Shown piece after piece: positions 35,547 to 44,360 of a stretch of 64,000 nt of DNA (its first letter is position 1; every line of letters begins with the position of its first letter). Location of the stretch: NCBI RefSeq assembly GCF_004152845.1, contig NZ_SEON01000011.1, positions 30,089-94,088 on the forward strand. Reading direction: 5' to 3'. The notes under the pieces are model-generated. The model was not told where the DNA came from and did not search any database. It saw only the letters and a list, made by a program, of their open reading frames with translations. The stretch comes from Sphingobium fuliginis. GTDB lineage: Bacteria; Pseudomonadota; Alphaproteobacteria; Sphingomonadales; Sphingomonadaceae. The position numbers were made by a program, and so were the translations under genes.

Positions 35547-37856
35547 TCACCGCCGATGCTTGCCCCGCTTCGATCCGATGTGGCGGATATTGGTCGGCCG
35601 CCCGCGCCTGACGCTGCCGGGCCGCACGCGGTCCTTCTTGAAGCTCGGCCGCTGGGGCAGGGCGTCGGGCAGTTCGAAGCGCAACGAGCCGTTGATCGGG
35701 TCCGCTTCGGCCAGCCGCAATTGCAGCCGCTGCCCGACCGTATAGCGGTCCCCGCTCTCCACGCCTTCCAGCGCCCGCCCGGCTTCGTCGAAGAAGAAAC
35801 GCTCGTCGCCCAGCGTCGACACCGGCACCAGCCCGTCGACGCCCAGCCCCTCGACCGTGGCGAAGAAGCCGAAGCTCTGCACCCCGGTGATCCGCGCCTC
35901 CACCAGATCGCCCACATGCGCCGCCAGGAACGCCGCGACATAGCGGTCGATGGTCTCCCGCTCCGCCTCCATGGCGCGGCGCTCATGCTGGCTGATCATC
36001 TCGCCCACGCGGCCCATATTCTCCATATCCTCGCCGCTCAGCGATGATCGGTCGGGAATATCCCCCTTGGGCGCCGGCAGTTCCAGCCCATAGGCGCCCA
36101 CCAGCGCCCGATGCACCAGCAGGTCCGCATAGCGCCGGATCGGCGACGTGAAATGCGCATAGGACCCCAGCGCCAGCCCGAAATGCCCCATATTGGACGG
36201 CGCATAATAGGCCTGTGTCTGGCTGCGCAGGATCTGCTCCATGATCTGGGGCTTCTCCTCCGCTTCCCCGATCCGCGCGATCAGCCGGTTGAAGGTGGCG
36301 GGCTTCACCACCTGCCCCAGGGCGAATTCGATGTCGAAGGTCGCCAGATAATCCTTCAGCGCCACCAGCTTGTCCCGACTCGGCGGCTCATGGACACGGT
36401 ACATGACCGGCGCCTTCTTGGCCTCCAGCGCCTTTGCCGCCGCGACATTGGCGGCGATCATATAATCCTCGATCAGCATATGCGCGTCCAGCCGCTCGCG
36501 CACCGCCACGCTGACGATCTTGCCATATTCGTCCAGCACCACCCGCCGCTCCGGCAGGTCCAGCGCCAGCGGCTCCCGCTTGTCCCGCGCCTTGCGCAGC
36601 AGCGCCCAGCAGGCCCAGAGGGGCTTTAATGCCGGTTCCAACAGGTCGAGGGGCTTTTCGCCGTCGATTGCCGCCTGCGCATCCTCATAGGCCAGCACCG
36701 CCGCCACCCGGATCACCGCGCGGGAAAAGCGCCAGCTCTTCACCTTGCCCGCCGCATCCAGCACGAGGTGACAGGCCATGGCCGCACGATCCTCGCCCGC
36801 CCGCAGCGAACACATGTCGGAAGAAAGCTGGTGGGGCAGCATCGGCACGACCAGATCGGGGAAATAGACGCTGTTCCCGCGCTTCCTCGCCTCGCGGTCC
36901 AGCGCGCTGCCCGGACGCACATAATAGCTGACGTCCGCGATCGCGACGATCGCCTTGTAGCCGCCCTCATTGGCCGGATCATCATCCGGCGCGGCCCAGA
37001 CCGCATCGTCATGGTCCCGCGCATCGACCGGATCGATGGCGACGATGGGCAGGTGCCGCAAATCCTCCCGCTTCTCCTCATGCAAGGCGAGGCTGGAAGC
37101 CGTCACCGCCTCCTCCTCGACCCGCTCGGAAAAGACGTGGGGAATGCCATGCTTGTGGATGGCGATCAGGCTGAAACTGCGCGGCGCGAAGGGATCGCCC
37201 AATATGTCCGTCACCCGCGCCGTGATCCGGGGCGGGCGCCCCACCGGCTCGGCCAGCACCAGATCGCCCTTCTTCGCCGTGCCGGCGTCCGAAATCGGGG
37301 TGTCCCGCCGGATGCGCTTGTCGACCGGGCGCAGCCACAACTTGCCGCCATCCGCTTCCTCGACCACGCCCAGCAATTCCTCGCTCGCCTTGGCAAGCTT
37401 CTTCATCGGATGCGCGACCCAGCCGCGCCCCGCTTCCTCCGTCCGCGCCAATATGCGGTCGCCGATCGTCAGCGCGCCGCGCTTGCCCCGCTCCATGACG
37501 CGCAGCCGGGGCGCGGGCTGTCCCTCCGCCTCCCAGCGTTCCGGCGTGGCGATCAGGGTGGTGTCGTCGACATCCACGATCCGCAGCACCGTGACCTTGG
37601 GCACGCCGCCCATCTTGTGGAAGGCCCGCGCCGGGCCGATGTCGATCAGCCCTTCGTCCGCCATGTCCTTGAGCAGCGCCTTGAGCGCGATCTTCTCCTG
37701 CCCCTTGAGACCGAAGGCCTTCGCGATCTCCCGCTTTCCGGCCGGCTGGTCGGACGTGGCGATGAAATCCATCACCTGCTCGCGCGTCGGGAAACCTGCG
37801 GGCCGCACCTTGGTCCGGGCGGAGTCGGATTTCTTCTTCTTTTCGGTGGATGCCAT
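35547..37856 (-). CDS. rnr: Ribonuclease R
   Basis: 769 residues from MASTEKKKKSDSARTKVRPA; a long in-frame extension through the upstream repeat is rejected. After an N-terminal helix-turn-helix and cold-shock region, the RNB domain carries the catalytic aspartates in IDPVDARDHDDAVWA. An S1 domain follows (DLVEARITGVQSFGFFATVE) and the end is Lys/Arg-rich. It is a 3'-to-5' exoribonuclease that degrades structured RNA. The highly structured repeat B lies just upstream of the gene, within the probable leader. Confidence 0.95.
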   Translation of the reverse strand: MASTEKKKKSDSARTKVRPAGFPTREQVMDFIATSDQPAGKREIAKAFGLKGQEKIALKALLKDMADEGLIDIGPARAFHKMGGVPKVTVLRIVDVDDTTLIATPERWEAEGQPAPRLRVMERGKRGALTIGDRILARTEEAGRGWVAHPMKKLAKASEELLGVVEEADGGKLWLRPVDKRIRRDTPISDAGTAKKGDLVLAEPVGRPPRITARVTDILGDPFAPRSFSLIAIHKHGIPHVFSERVEEEAVTASSLALHEEKREDLRHLPIVAIDPVDARDHDDAVWAAPDDDPANEGGYKAIVAIADVSYYVRPGSALDREARKRGNSVYFPDLVVPMLPHQLSSDMCSLRAGEDRAAMACHLVLDAAGKVKSWRFSRAVIRVAAVLAYEDAQAAIDGEKPLDLLEPALKPLWACWALLRKARDKREPLALDLPERRVVLDEYGKIVSVAVRERLDAHMLIEDYMIAANVAAAKALEAKKAPVMYRVHEPPSRDKLVALKDYLATFDIEFALGQVVKPATFNRLIARIGEAEEKPQIMEQILRSQTQAYYAPSNMGHFGLALGSYAHFTSPIRRYADLLVHRALVGAYGLELPAPKGDIPDRSSLSGEDMENMGRVGEMISQHERRAMEAERETIDRYVAAFLAAHVGDLVEARITGVQSFGFFATVEGLGVDGLVPVSTLGDERFFFDEAGRALEGVESGDRYTVGQRLQLRLAEADPINGSLRFELPDALPQRPSFKKDRVRPGSVRRGRPTNIRHIGSKRGKHRR

Positions 37857-37984
37857 GGACCAGCTATAGGGAGAGGGGCTCCCCCGCGCCAGTGTTCCAT
37901 GGCGGAGGGTCGATGCGAAAAGATAGCGGCTGCAGGGAAGGGCCTTTGTGGCGTCTGGGCTGGGTGAATAAGCGGACACCCATT

Positions 37985-38168
37985 TTATCCCTCTCCCTCG
38001 AGGGAGAGGGCTGCGCAGACTTGGCAGCTTGCTGCCTAGTCGTAGCTGGGTGAGGGGGTTGCGATCCAACGGATCGCGCGGGCCGCAGGCCCGCCCCTTC
38101 CTCATCCAACCCCGCCCACGCTCCTTCGCCGCCAGGGCTTCCCATCCCCCTCCCTCAAGGAAGAAAGG
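37985..38168 (+). repeat. Dispersed composite palindromic repeat, copy B
   Basis: About 184 bp, in the same orientation as 12638-12820 and nearly identical over its first 110 bp. It starts with CCCTCTCCC/GGGAGAGGG around CTCGA, has GGCAGC/GCTGCC and GCGATCC/GGATCGC internal palindromes, and ends with CTCCCTCAAGGAAG. It occupies the 364-bp gap 37857-38220 between sppA and rnr, which are both on the minus strand; no gene is visible there. Confidence 0.8.
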
Positions 38169-38220
38169 AATGTCCTGCACTGCCCATCAATCCCCATGCC
38201 ACATCAAGCAGCACCGCACA

Positions 38221-40122
38221 TCACCGCCACAGCCCAAGCAGCAGCGCCACCATCCCCCGGTCATCCGCCGCCGTCGCCACCCGCGGCGCGCCATAGCCCC
38301 GGCACTCCAGGCAATCGGCCCGCACGCCCGCGCCGCTCACCAGCGCGCGCACATCGGCGACGGCCTGCAAAGCCCAGTTCCGCTGCACGATCGCCTGCCG
38401 CCCGAGCAGGTCGCGCCCGACCATGGCTGACGGGGCCCCGGCATCGTCCTCATCCTCCCGATCCATGACCGACTGGACGAATTCGGCGAACTTGTCCGGT
38501 TCCTTGGCAATGCGATAGGGCCTGGCCTTGGCCGGATCGATCTTCGCCAGCCTCGCCGCTTCGGCAATCGCCTCTTCCAGCCCGCCGAAGCGATCCACCA
38601 GGCCGATCTGCCGCGCCGTGCCGCCGTCCCAGACGCGGCCCTGCGCAATGGCATCGATCTGCTGGGGGGTCTTGCGGCGCGATTGCGCGACCAGCCCGAC
38701 GAATCGGCCGTAAATATCCTCGACCCCCATCTGCATGATCCGGTCGAACTCCGGCGTGGTGCCCCCGGCAATGTCCGGCTGGCCCGACAGCGGCGTCGTC
38801 TTCACGCCGTCGGTGGTGACGCCCATCTTCGCCAGAGTGCCCTCGAAGCTGGGTATGATGCCGAACACGCCGATCGAACCGGTGATCGTATCCGGCTCCG
38901 CGAAGATCACATCGGCCGGCGTCGACACCCAATAGCCGCCGCTGGCCGCCACATTGCCCATGGACACCACCACCGGCAGACCTTCGGACTTCGCTTCCAT
39001 GATGGCGCTGCGGATCTTCTCCGACGCCATCACCGATCCGCCCGGCGAATCGACCCGGACCACCAGCGCCTTCAGGTCCTTGTCCGCCAACGCCTTGCGC
39101 AGCAGCGCCGAAATCGTGTCGCCCGCCGCCGTGCCCGGCCCGGCCTCGCCATCGACGATGTCGCCCGCAATGGTCAGCACGCCGATCTCGCCGTCATTGG
39201 CGGGCTTGTGCGCCCTCATATAGTTTTTAAGATCGATGGCGGCGAAATTCCCGGCCCTGTCGTCCGGCGCATCGCCCGCAACCTCTGCCACCCGCGCGCC
39301 GAAGGCGGCTTCGTCGCCCACCCGGTCGACCAGCCCGGCGCCCAAGGCCGCCTTCGCCAGATTGCCGCCAGCCGCCTCCGCCAGAGCCGCCGGATTGCCG
39401 ACATAGGCCGCCAGCCGCGCCCTGGGCCGCGCCTTGGCCACTTCCTGCCGCCAATCCTCCCACAGCGCATCGGCGAGCGCCTGATTGGCCTGCTTCGCTT
39501 CCGGCGACTGGCCGGTCCGCGTGAAGGGCTCGACGAAGCTCTTGTAGGTGCCGACGCGATAGACATGGGTGTTGACCCCCAGCTTGTCGATCAGCCCCTT
39601 GTAATAAAGCCCCGATCCGCCGCGCCCGGTGATCGCCACGCCGCCCAGCGGGTCCACCCAGCTTTCGCTCGCATGCGCGGCCAGTTGATAGCTGTCGTCG
39701 CTATAGATGGCCGCATAGGCGAAGACCGGCTTCTTCGCCGCGCGCACTGCGTCCAGCGCCTTGCCCACCCGCGCCAGCGCCACCTGACCGCCGCCCATGA
39801 AACCGTCCAGGTTCAGCACGACGGCCTTCACCTTCCTGTCGTCCCTGGCGGCATCCAGCGCGGCAACGATGTCGGCCAGCCCATATTCCTTCGCCCGGTC
39901 GCTCCCGCCCGACAGCAGCGCCATCGGATCGATTTCCGACGGCTGTTCGACGATGGTCCCGTTCAGTTTCAGCAGCAGCGCGCCGCTGCCGACGCTCTGC
40001 GCTGGCTTGGGCGACCAGGACAGGGCGGCATAGAGCGCCCCGAAGAACATCAGCAGGAACAACAGCACCAGCCCGTCCTTGATGGCCACCAATATGCGCC
40101 ACACGCCCTTCACAAATGCCAA
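38221..40122 (-). CDS. sppA: Signal peptide peptidase SppA, long form
   Basis: 633 residues with a TTG start preceded by AAGGAA; a GTG seven bases further in is an alternative. An N-terminal membrane anchor (GLVLLFLLMFFGALYAAL) is followed by two tandem S49 domains. The catalytic Lys is in VGTYKSFVEPFT of the first domain and the catalytic Ser in MGNVAASGGYW of the second, the arrangement of E. coli-type 67-kDa SppA. It degrades signal peptides left in the membrane. The C-terminal extension (CLECRGYGAPRVATAADDRG) is not typical and looks lineage-specific. Confidence 0.94.
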   Translation of the reverse strand: MAFVKGVWRILVAIKDGLVLLFLLMFFGALYAALSWSPKPAQSVGSGALLLKLNGTIVEQPSEIDPMALLSGGSDRAKEYGLADIVAALDAARDDRKVKAVVLNLDGFMGGGQVALARVGKALDAVRAAKKPVFAYAAIYSDDSYQLAAHASESWVDPLGGVAITGRGGSGLYYKGLIDKLGVNTHVYRVGTYKSFVEPFTRTGQSPEAKQANQALADALWEDWRQEVAKARPRARLAAYVGNPAALAEAAGGNLAKAALGAGLVDRVGDEAAFGARVAEVAGDAPDDRAGNFAAIDLKNYMRAHKPANDGEIGVLTIAGDIVDGEAGPGTAAGDTISALLRKALADKDLKALVVRVDSPGGSVMASEKIRSAIMEAKSEGLPVVVSMGNVAASGGYWVSTPADVIFAEPDTITGSIGVFGIIPSFEGTLAKMGVTTDGVKTTPLSGQPDIAGGTTPEFDRIMQMGVEDIYGRFVGLVAQSRRKTPQQIDAIAQGRVWDGGTARQIGLVDRFGGLEEAIAEAARLAKIDPAKARPYRIAKEPDKFAEFVQSVMDREDEDDAGAPSAMVGRDLLGRQAIVQRNWALQAVADVRALVSGAGVRADCLECRGYGAPRVATAADDRGMVALLLGLWR

Positions 40123-40277
40123 GTTGCCGGTTCCTTCCTTCAGCTTCTGCGTGGGCTATCCCATCGACGGACCGACTGCAATGTGGGGGCAGGCCGGGGC
40201 CGCGCAAGCTTGCGTCGGATATTTCCCGCGCTATGGGAGGGCGCAATTCTTGGTTTCTCGTGCAGGAGACACGCTTC

Positions 40278-40964
40278 ATGCCCACGCTCGTCCTCATCCG
40301 CCACGGCCAGTCGGCCTGGAACCTCGAAAACCGCTTCACCGGCTGGTGGGACGTCGACGTGACCGAAAAGGGCGCGGAGGAAGCCCGCGCCGCCGGCCGC
40401 CTGCTCAGGGAAAAGGGGCTGGACTTCGACCAGTGCTACACCTCCGTCCAGACCCGCGCGATCAAGACGCTGAACCTGGTGCTGGAGGAAATGGGCCGCC
40501 TGTGGCTGCCGGTCGAAAAGGACTGGCGCCTGAACGAACGCCATTATGGCGGCCTTACCGGCCTCAACAAGGCGGAGACGGCGGCGAAGCATGGCGACGC
40601 GCAGGTGAAGATCTGGCGCCGCAGCTTCGATACGCCCCCGCCGCCGCTGGAGGCGGGCAGCGAGTTCGACCTGTCGAAGGACCGCCGCTATGCCGGCATT
40701 CCGATCCCCTCGACGGAATCGCTGAAGGACACGATCGCCCGCGTGCTGCCCTATTGGGAAGAGCGGATCGCCCCCGACCTCAAGGCCGGCAAGCGCGTCG
40801 TCATCTCCGCCCACGGCAATTCCCTCCGCGCGCTGGTGAAGCATCTCTCGAACATTCCCGACGACGAGATCACCGAACTGGAAATCCCGACCGGTCAGCC
40901 CATCGTCTATGAACTCGCCGACGACCTGACCGCCAGGGACCGCTACTACCTGTCGGAACGCTAG
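40278..40964 (+). CDS. gpmA: 2,3-bisphosphoglycerate-dependent phosphoglycerate mutase
   Basis: 228 residues from MPTLVLIRHGQSAWN, with GGAGAC upstream. The catalytic phosphohistidine is in LIRHGQS; the second catalytic His is in ISAHGNSLRALVKHL; the substrate loop RLNERHYGGLTGLNK carries the catalytic Glu. Length matches GpmA. The enzyme interconverts 3- and 2-phosphoglycerate in glycolysis and gluconeogenesis. It is the first gene of a plus-strand run into purEK and folA. In-frame codons upstream of 40278 are Arg-rich and unlikely to be translated. Confidence 0.95.
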   Translation: MPTLVLIRHGQSAWNLENRFTGWWDVDVTEKGAEEARAAGRLLREKGLDFDQCYTSVQTRAIKTLNLVLEEMGRLWLPVEKDWRLNERHYGGLTGLNKAETAAKHGDAQVKIWRRSFDTPPPPLEAGSEFDLSKDRRYAGIPIPSTESLKDTIARVLPYWEERIAPDLKAGKRVVISAHGNSLRALVKHLSNIPDDEITELEIPTGQPIVYELADDLTARDRYYLSER

Positions 40965-41065
40965 AAAGTTCCCTTCCCGCAGGGGGAAGAAAGAAGCATT
41001 GCCCCTCCGCGAACCTCCCGCTAAGGGGCTTTGCTTTCCGCATATCAGGGAAAGTGCGAAGCGAA

Positions 41066-41560
41066 ATGACCGGGGCACTCGAAGCCGTGCAAGTCGGCAT
41101 CATCATGGGCAGCCGATCCGACTGGGAAACGATGCGCCACGCGGCGGACACGCTGGAGGCCCTCGGCGTCGCCCATGAATGCAAGGTCGTCTCCGCCCAC
41201 CGCACTCCTCAGCGCCTCTACGACTATGCCACCGGCGCGGTCGGCCGGGGCCTGAAAGTCATCATCGCCGGAGCCGGTGGCGCCGCGCACCTTCCCGGCA
41301 TGGCCGCCTCCATGACGCGCCTGCCAGTGCTGGGCGTGCCTGTGGAGTCCAAGGCGCTGAAGGGCATGGACAGCCTGCTTTCCATCGTCCAGATGCCCGG
41401 CGGCGTTCCGGTCGGCACGCTTGCCATCGGCAAGCCCGGCGCGATCAACGCCGCGCTCTTCGCCGCCTCGATCCTCGCCACCACCGACGAAGCGCTGGCG
41501 CAGCGCCTCGACGCCTGGCGGGAAAAGCAGACCAACGACGTAGCGGACACCCCCGAATAA
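41066..41560 (+). CDS. purE: N5-carboxyaminoimidazole ribonucleotide mutase PurE
   Basis: 164 residues from ATG 41066; a GTG four codons upstream is possible. The phosphate-binding GIIMGSRSDWETM, the SAHRTPQRLYDYA loop with the catalytic His, and AGAGGAAHLPGMAAS, then LPVLGVPVESKALKG are all present. It is class I PurE, acting with PurK (1 bp further on) in purine synthesis. Two weak hairpins lie in the 101-bp gap before it: CTTCCC/GGGAAG near 40973 and GCCCCT/AGGGGC at 41001-41029. Confidence 0.95.
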   Translation: MTGALEAVQVGIIMGSRSDWETMRHAADTLEALGVAHECKVVSAHRTPQRLYDYATGAVGRGLKVIIAGAGGAAHLPGMAASMTRLPVLGVPVESKALKGMDSLLSIVQMPGGVPVGTLAIGKPGAINAALFAASILATTDEALAQRLDAWREKQTNDVADTPE

Positions 41561-41561
41561 G

Positions 41562-42632
41562 ATGACCATCATCCCGCCCGGCTCCACCATCGGCATATTA
41601 GGCGGCGGCCAGTTGGGCCGGATGATCGCCATCGCCGCCGCGCAGCTTGGCTATCGCACGCACATCTACGCCCCGGAATCGAGCGGCCCCGCCGCCGACG
41701 TCTCTCCCCGCTGGACGCAGGGCGCCTATGAGGATGCCGACGCACTGGCGGCCTTCGCAGACAGCGTCGACGTCGTCACCTATGAGTTCGAGAATATCGA
41801 CCCCTCGGCGGTCGAAGTCCTCGCCACCCACGGTCTCGTCCGCCCCGGCGCGGAGGCGCTCCGCGTGGCGCAGGACCGCCTCGCGGAAAAGCGCTTCGTC
41901 TGCGACCTGGGCGGCCTCACCGCGCCCTTCGCCCCGGTCGAAAGCCTGGACGATCTCGAAGAGGCGCTGGACCAGATCGGCAGCAGGGCGATCCTCAAGA
42001 CCAACCGCATGGGCTATGACGGAAAGGGGCAGGCGCGCCTCTCCGATCCCGGCGATGCGGTCGGCGCGTGGAACGCCATTGGCCGCCAGAGCGCCATCCT
42101 CGAAGGCTTCGTCACCTTTGCGGAGGAATTCTCCGTCATCCTCGTGCGCGGCGCCCATGGCGACATCCGCTTCTGGGACAGCGCCGCCAACGTCCACAGG
42201 GACGGCATTCTCGACAGTTCGACGGTTCCCGCCGGCGCGCGGATCGAAGGCCAGCTTGCCGAAGCCCGCGCCCTGGCGTCGAAAGTCGCAGACGCGCTCG
42301 ACTATGTCGGCGTCCTGACGCTGGAATATTTCGCCAGCGCCGATGGCCCGGTCTTCAACGAAATGGCCCCGCGCGTCCACAATAGCGGCCACTGGACCAT
42401 CGAAGGAGCGGTGACGAGCCAGTTCGAAAATCATGTCCGCGCGATCTGCGGCCTGCCGCTGGGCGACACCGGCCTCGCCGCGACGAAGGTGGAGATGCGC
42501 AACCTGATCGGCGTCGAGGCCAATGACTGGCTGCAGATCCTGTCCGATCCGGCCAATCACCTGCACCTCTACGGCAAGCATGAAGCCCGCCCCGGGCGCA
42601 AGATGGGTCATGTCACCCGCCTGACCCTCTAA
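41562..42632 (+). CDS. purK: N5-carboxyaminoimidazole ribonucleotide synthase PurK
   Basis: 356 residues. The ATP-grasp fold is seen from the N-terminal GILGGGQLGRMIAIAAAQLG, through ILKTNRMGYDGKGQARL to EMAPRVHNSGHWTIEGA, with VTSQFENHVRAICGLPLG. It makes N5-CAIR from AIR, bicarbonate and ATP, the step before PurE. It starts one base after purE and ends at a dispersed repeat copy at 42641. Confidence 0.95.
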   Translation: MTIIPPGSTIGILGGGQLGRMIAIAAAQLGYRTHIYAPESSGPAADVSPRWTQGAYEDADALAAFADSVDVVTYEFENIDPSAVEVLATHGLVRPGAEALRVAQDRLAEKRFVCDLGGLTAPFAPVESLDDLEEALDQIGSRAILKTNRMGYDGKGQARLSDPGDAVGAWNAIGRQSAILEGFVTFAEEFSVILVRGAHGDIRFWDSAANVHRDGILDSSTVPAGARIEGQLAEARALASKVADALDYVGVLTLEYFASADGPVFNEMAPRVHNSGHWTIEGAVTSQFENHVRAICGLPLGDTGLAATKVEMRNLIGVEANDWLQILSDPANHLHLYGKHEARPGRKMGHVTRLTL

Positions 42633-42640
42633 CCTCTCAT

Positions 42641-42668
42641 CGTTCGCCCTGAGCTTGTCGAAGGGCTT
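42641..42668. repeat. GTTCGCCCTGAGC...GTCGAAGGGC repeat copy
   Basis: CGTTCGCCCTGAGC, then TTGTCGAAGGGCTTCAC, starts 8 bp after purK. It is the simplest copy of the dispersed repeat seen also near 25280 and 44261. Confidence 0.7.
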
Positions 42669-42763
42669 CACTTCTCTTTAAAGGGGAGGCGATGGGGGCT
42701 TCGAAAGGCTCCGACCGAACGCAGGATGGGTGTCGTGATCGATCAAATATTGGCCCGAACCGC

Positions 42764-43291
42764 ATGACCAGTCCCACCGCCGAAATCCTCCTCATCCTGG
42801 CCCGCGCCGACAATGGCGTGATCGGCCGGGACGGCGACCTGCCCTGGCGCCTGCCCGCCGACCTCCGGCATTTCAAGGCGCTTACCCTCGGCCACCCGAT
42901 GATCATGGGCCGCAAGACCTTCGACAGCCTTCCCGGCCTGCTGCCCGGCCGCCGCCATATCGTCCTGACCCGCGACAGCGCATGGAGGGGGGAGGGCGCC
43001 GAAACCGCCCACAGCCCGCGGGACGCCATAGCCACGGCCGCATCGCCCACCGTCACCGTCATCGGCGGCGCGGAAATCTACAGCCTCTTCCTGCCTTTCG
43101 CCCATCGCATCGAACTCACAGAGGTCCATGTGGATGCGGAAGGCGACACCCGTATCGCCTATCCCGATCCCGCCGACTGGCGGGAAGTCGCCCGGCAGGA
43201 CCATCCCGCCGAAAATGGCCGCCCCGCCTACAGCTTCGTCACTTTCCTCCGCGCCGCCGCGCATTGCCAGCGGCCGGACGCATCCCTATAG
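42764..43291 (+). CDS. folA: Dihydrofolate reductase
   Basis: 175 residues from MTSPTAEILLILARADNGVI. The catalytic acidic residue is the Asp in ADLRHFKALTLGH, and the loop GRDGDLPWRLPADLRHF is typical. NADPH binding is shown by GRKTFDSLPGLLPGRRHIVL and VIGGAEIYSLFLPFAHRIEL. It makes tetrahydrofolate. An upstream in-frame ATG at 42692 would read through repeat-like sequence and is rejected. It ends 8 bp before ribF. Confidence 0.95.
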   Translation: MTSPTAEILLILARADNGVIGRDGDLPWRLPADLRHFKALTLGHPMIMGRKTFDSLPGLLPGRRHIVLTRDSAWRGEGAETAHSPRDAIATAASPTVTVIGGAEIYSLFLPFAHRIELTEVHVDAEGDTRIAYPDPADWREVARQDHPAENGRPAYSFVTFLRAAAHCQRPDASL

Positions 43292-43299
43292 CGCCCCTC

Positions 43300-44238
43300 A
43301 TGGAGCGGCTGCACAGCGGCGCCCCGATGCCCGCGCATCTGCGCGGCAGCATCATGGCGCTGGGGAATTTCGACGGATTTCATGCCGGGCATCAGGCCGT
43401 GGCCCGCCGGGCCATAGAGCTTGCCCGCGCGCAGGGCAGGCCCGCTGTCATCGCCACATTCGACCCGCATCCGATGCGGCTCTTTCGCCCGGAAACCCCC
43501 TGGTTCCGCCTGACCACCCTCGACCAGCGGGAACGCCTCTTCGCCCGCGCGGGCGCCGACGCGATGCTGGTGTTCGATTTCACCCGCGAACTGGCCGCGC
43601 TGGACCCGCTCTCCTTCGTTCGCCTGCTGGTCGACTGGGGCGTAGCCGGAGTCGTGACGGGGGAGGATTTCACCTTCGGCAAGGACCGCGCGGGCTCCAC
43701 GCGGAGCCTTGCGCAACTGGGCGCGCCGCTCGGCCTTGCCGCCGAAGCCGTACCCCCGGTCACCGGCGCGGATGGGGAGATCATCTCCTCCACCCGCATC
43801 CGCAAGGCGCTCCAGTCCGGCGACTGCGCGACCGCCACCCGCCTGCTGACCCGCCCCTTCGCCATTGAAGGCGTGGTCCAGCATGGCGACAAGCTCGGCC
43901 GCACCATCGGCTTTCCAACGGCCAATATCGATCTTGGCCATTATCTGCGCCCGGCCTATGGGATCTACGCCGTGCGCGGGCTGCTGGCCGACGGGCGCGT
44001 GCTGGACGGTGCGGCCAATCTCGGCATCCGTCCCAGCTTCGATCCGCCCAAGGAATTGTTGGAGCCACATTTCCTCGACTTCGCCGAAAATCTCTACGAC
44101 CAGCGGATCGAGGTTCAACTGATCCACTATCTTCGTCCTGAAGCGAAATATGACGGCCTCGACGCGTTGATGGCCGCCATCGCGAAGGATTGCGACGATG
44201 CGCGGCAAATCCTTGCGGGAACGCCGCACCTCGCCTAA
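43300..44238 (+). CDS. ribF: Bifunctional riboflavin kinase/FAD synthetase
   Basis: 312 residues. The N-terminal FAD synthetase half has IMALGNFDGFHAGHQAVARR with the nucleotidyltransferase HxGH-like site, TFDPHPMRLF and ISSTRIRKAL. The C-terminal riboflavin kinase half carries GRTIGFPTANIDLGHYLRPA, then YGIYAVRG and the catalytic region FAENLYDQRIEVQLIHYLRP. It makes FMN and then FAD. It lies immediately upstream of ileS, the classical ribF-ileS-lspA order. Confidence 0.95.
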   Translation: MERLHSGAPMPAHLRGSIMALGNFDGFHAGHQAVARRAIELARAQGRPAVIATFDPHPMRLFRPETPWFRLTTLDQRERLFARAGADAMLVFDFTRELAALDPLSFVRLLVDWGVAGVVTGEDFTFGKDRAGSTRSLAQLGAPLGLAAEAVPPVTGADGEIISSTRIRKALQSGDCATATRLLTRPFAIEGVVQHGDKLGRTIGFPTANIDLGHYLRPAYGIYAVRGLLADGRVLDGAANLGIRPSFDPPKELLEPHFLDFAENLYDQRIEVQLIHYLRPEAKYDGLDALMAAIAKDCDDARQILAGTPHLA

Positions 44239-44260
44239 TGCACCGGGCATATTTCTCACC

Positions 44261-44287
44261 CGTTCGGGCTGAGCCTGTCGAAGCCCT
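44261..44287. repeat. GTTCGGGCTGAGC...GTCGAAGCCC repeat copy
   Basis: CGTTCGGGCTGAGC, then CTGTCGAAGCCC is a further copy with compensating changes (GGGCT and AAGCCC), placed in the 122-bp gap between ribF and ileS. The paired changes keep the ends complementary, which points to a selected hairpin. Confidence 0.65.
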
Positions 44288-44360
44288 TTTCTTTCCTTGA
44301 GGAAGAGCGCGATCGTTCGGCAGGCCGGAACGAACGGATTATTTCACCGCCGGACCCAAA

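Noticed and set aside
35547..38180. RNase R start extended to 38180
   Set aside because: The extra 108 residues translate repeat B and flanking non-coding sequence; MASTEKKKK is the family-like start.
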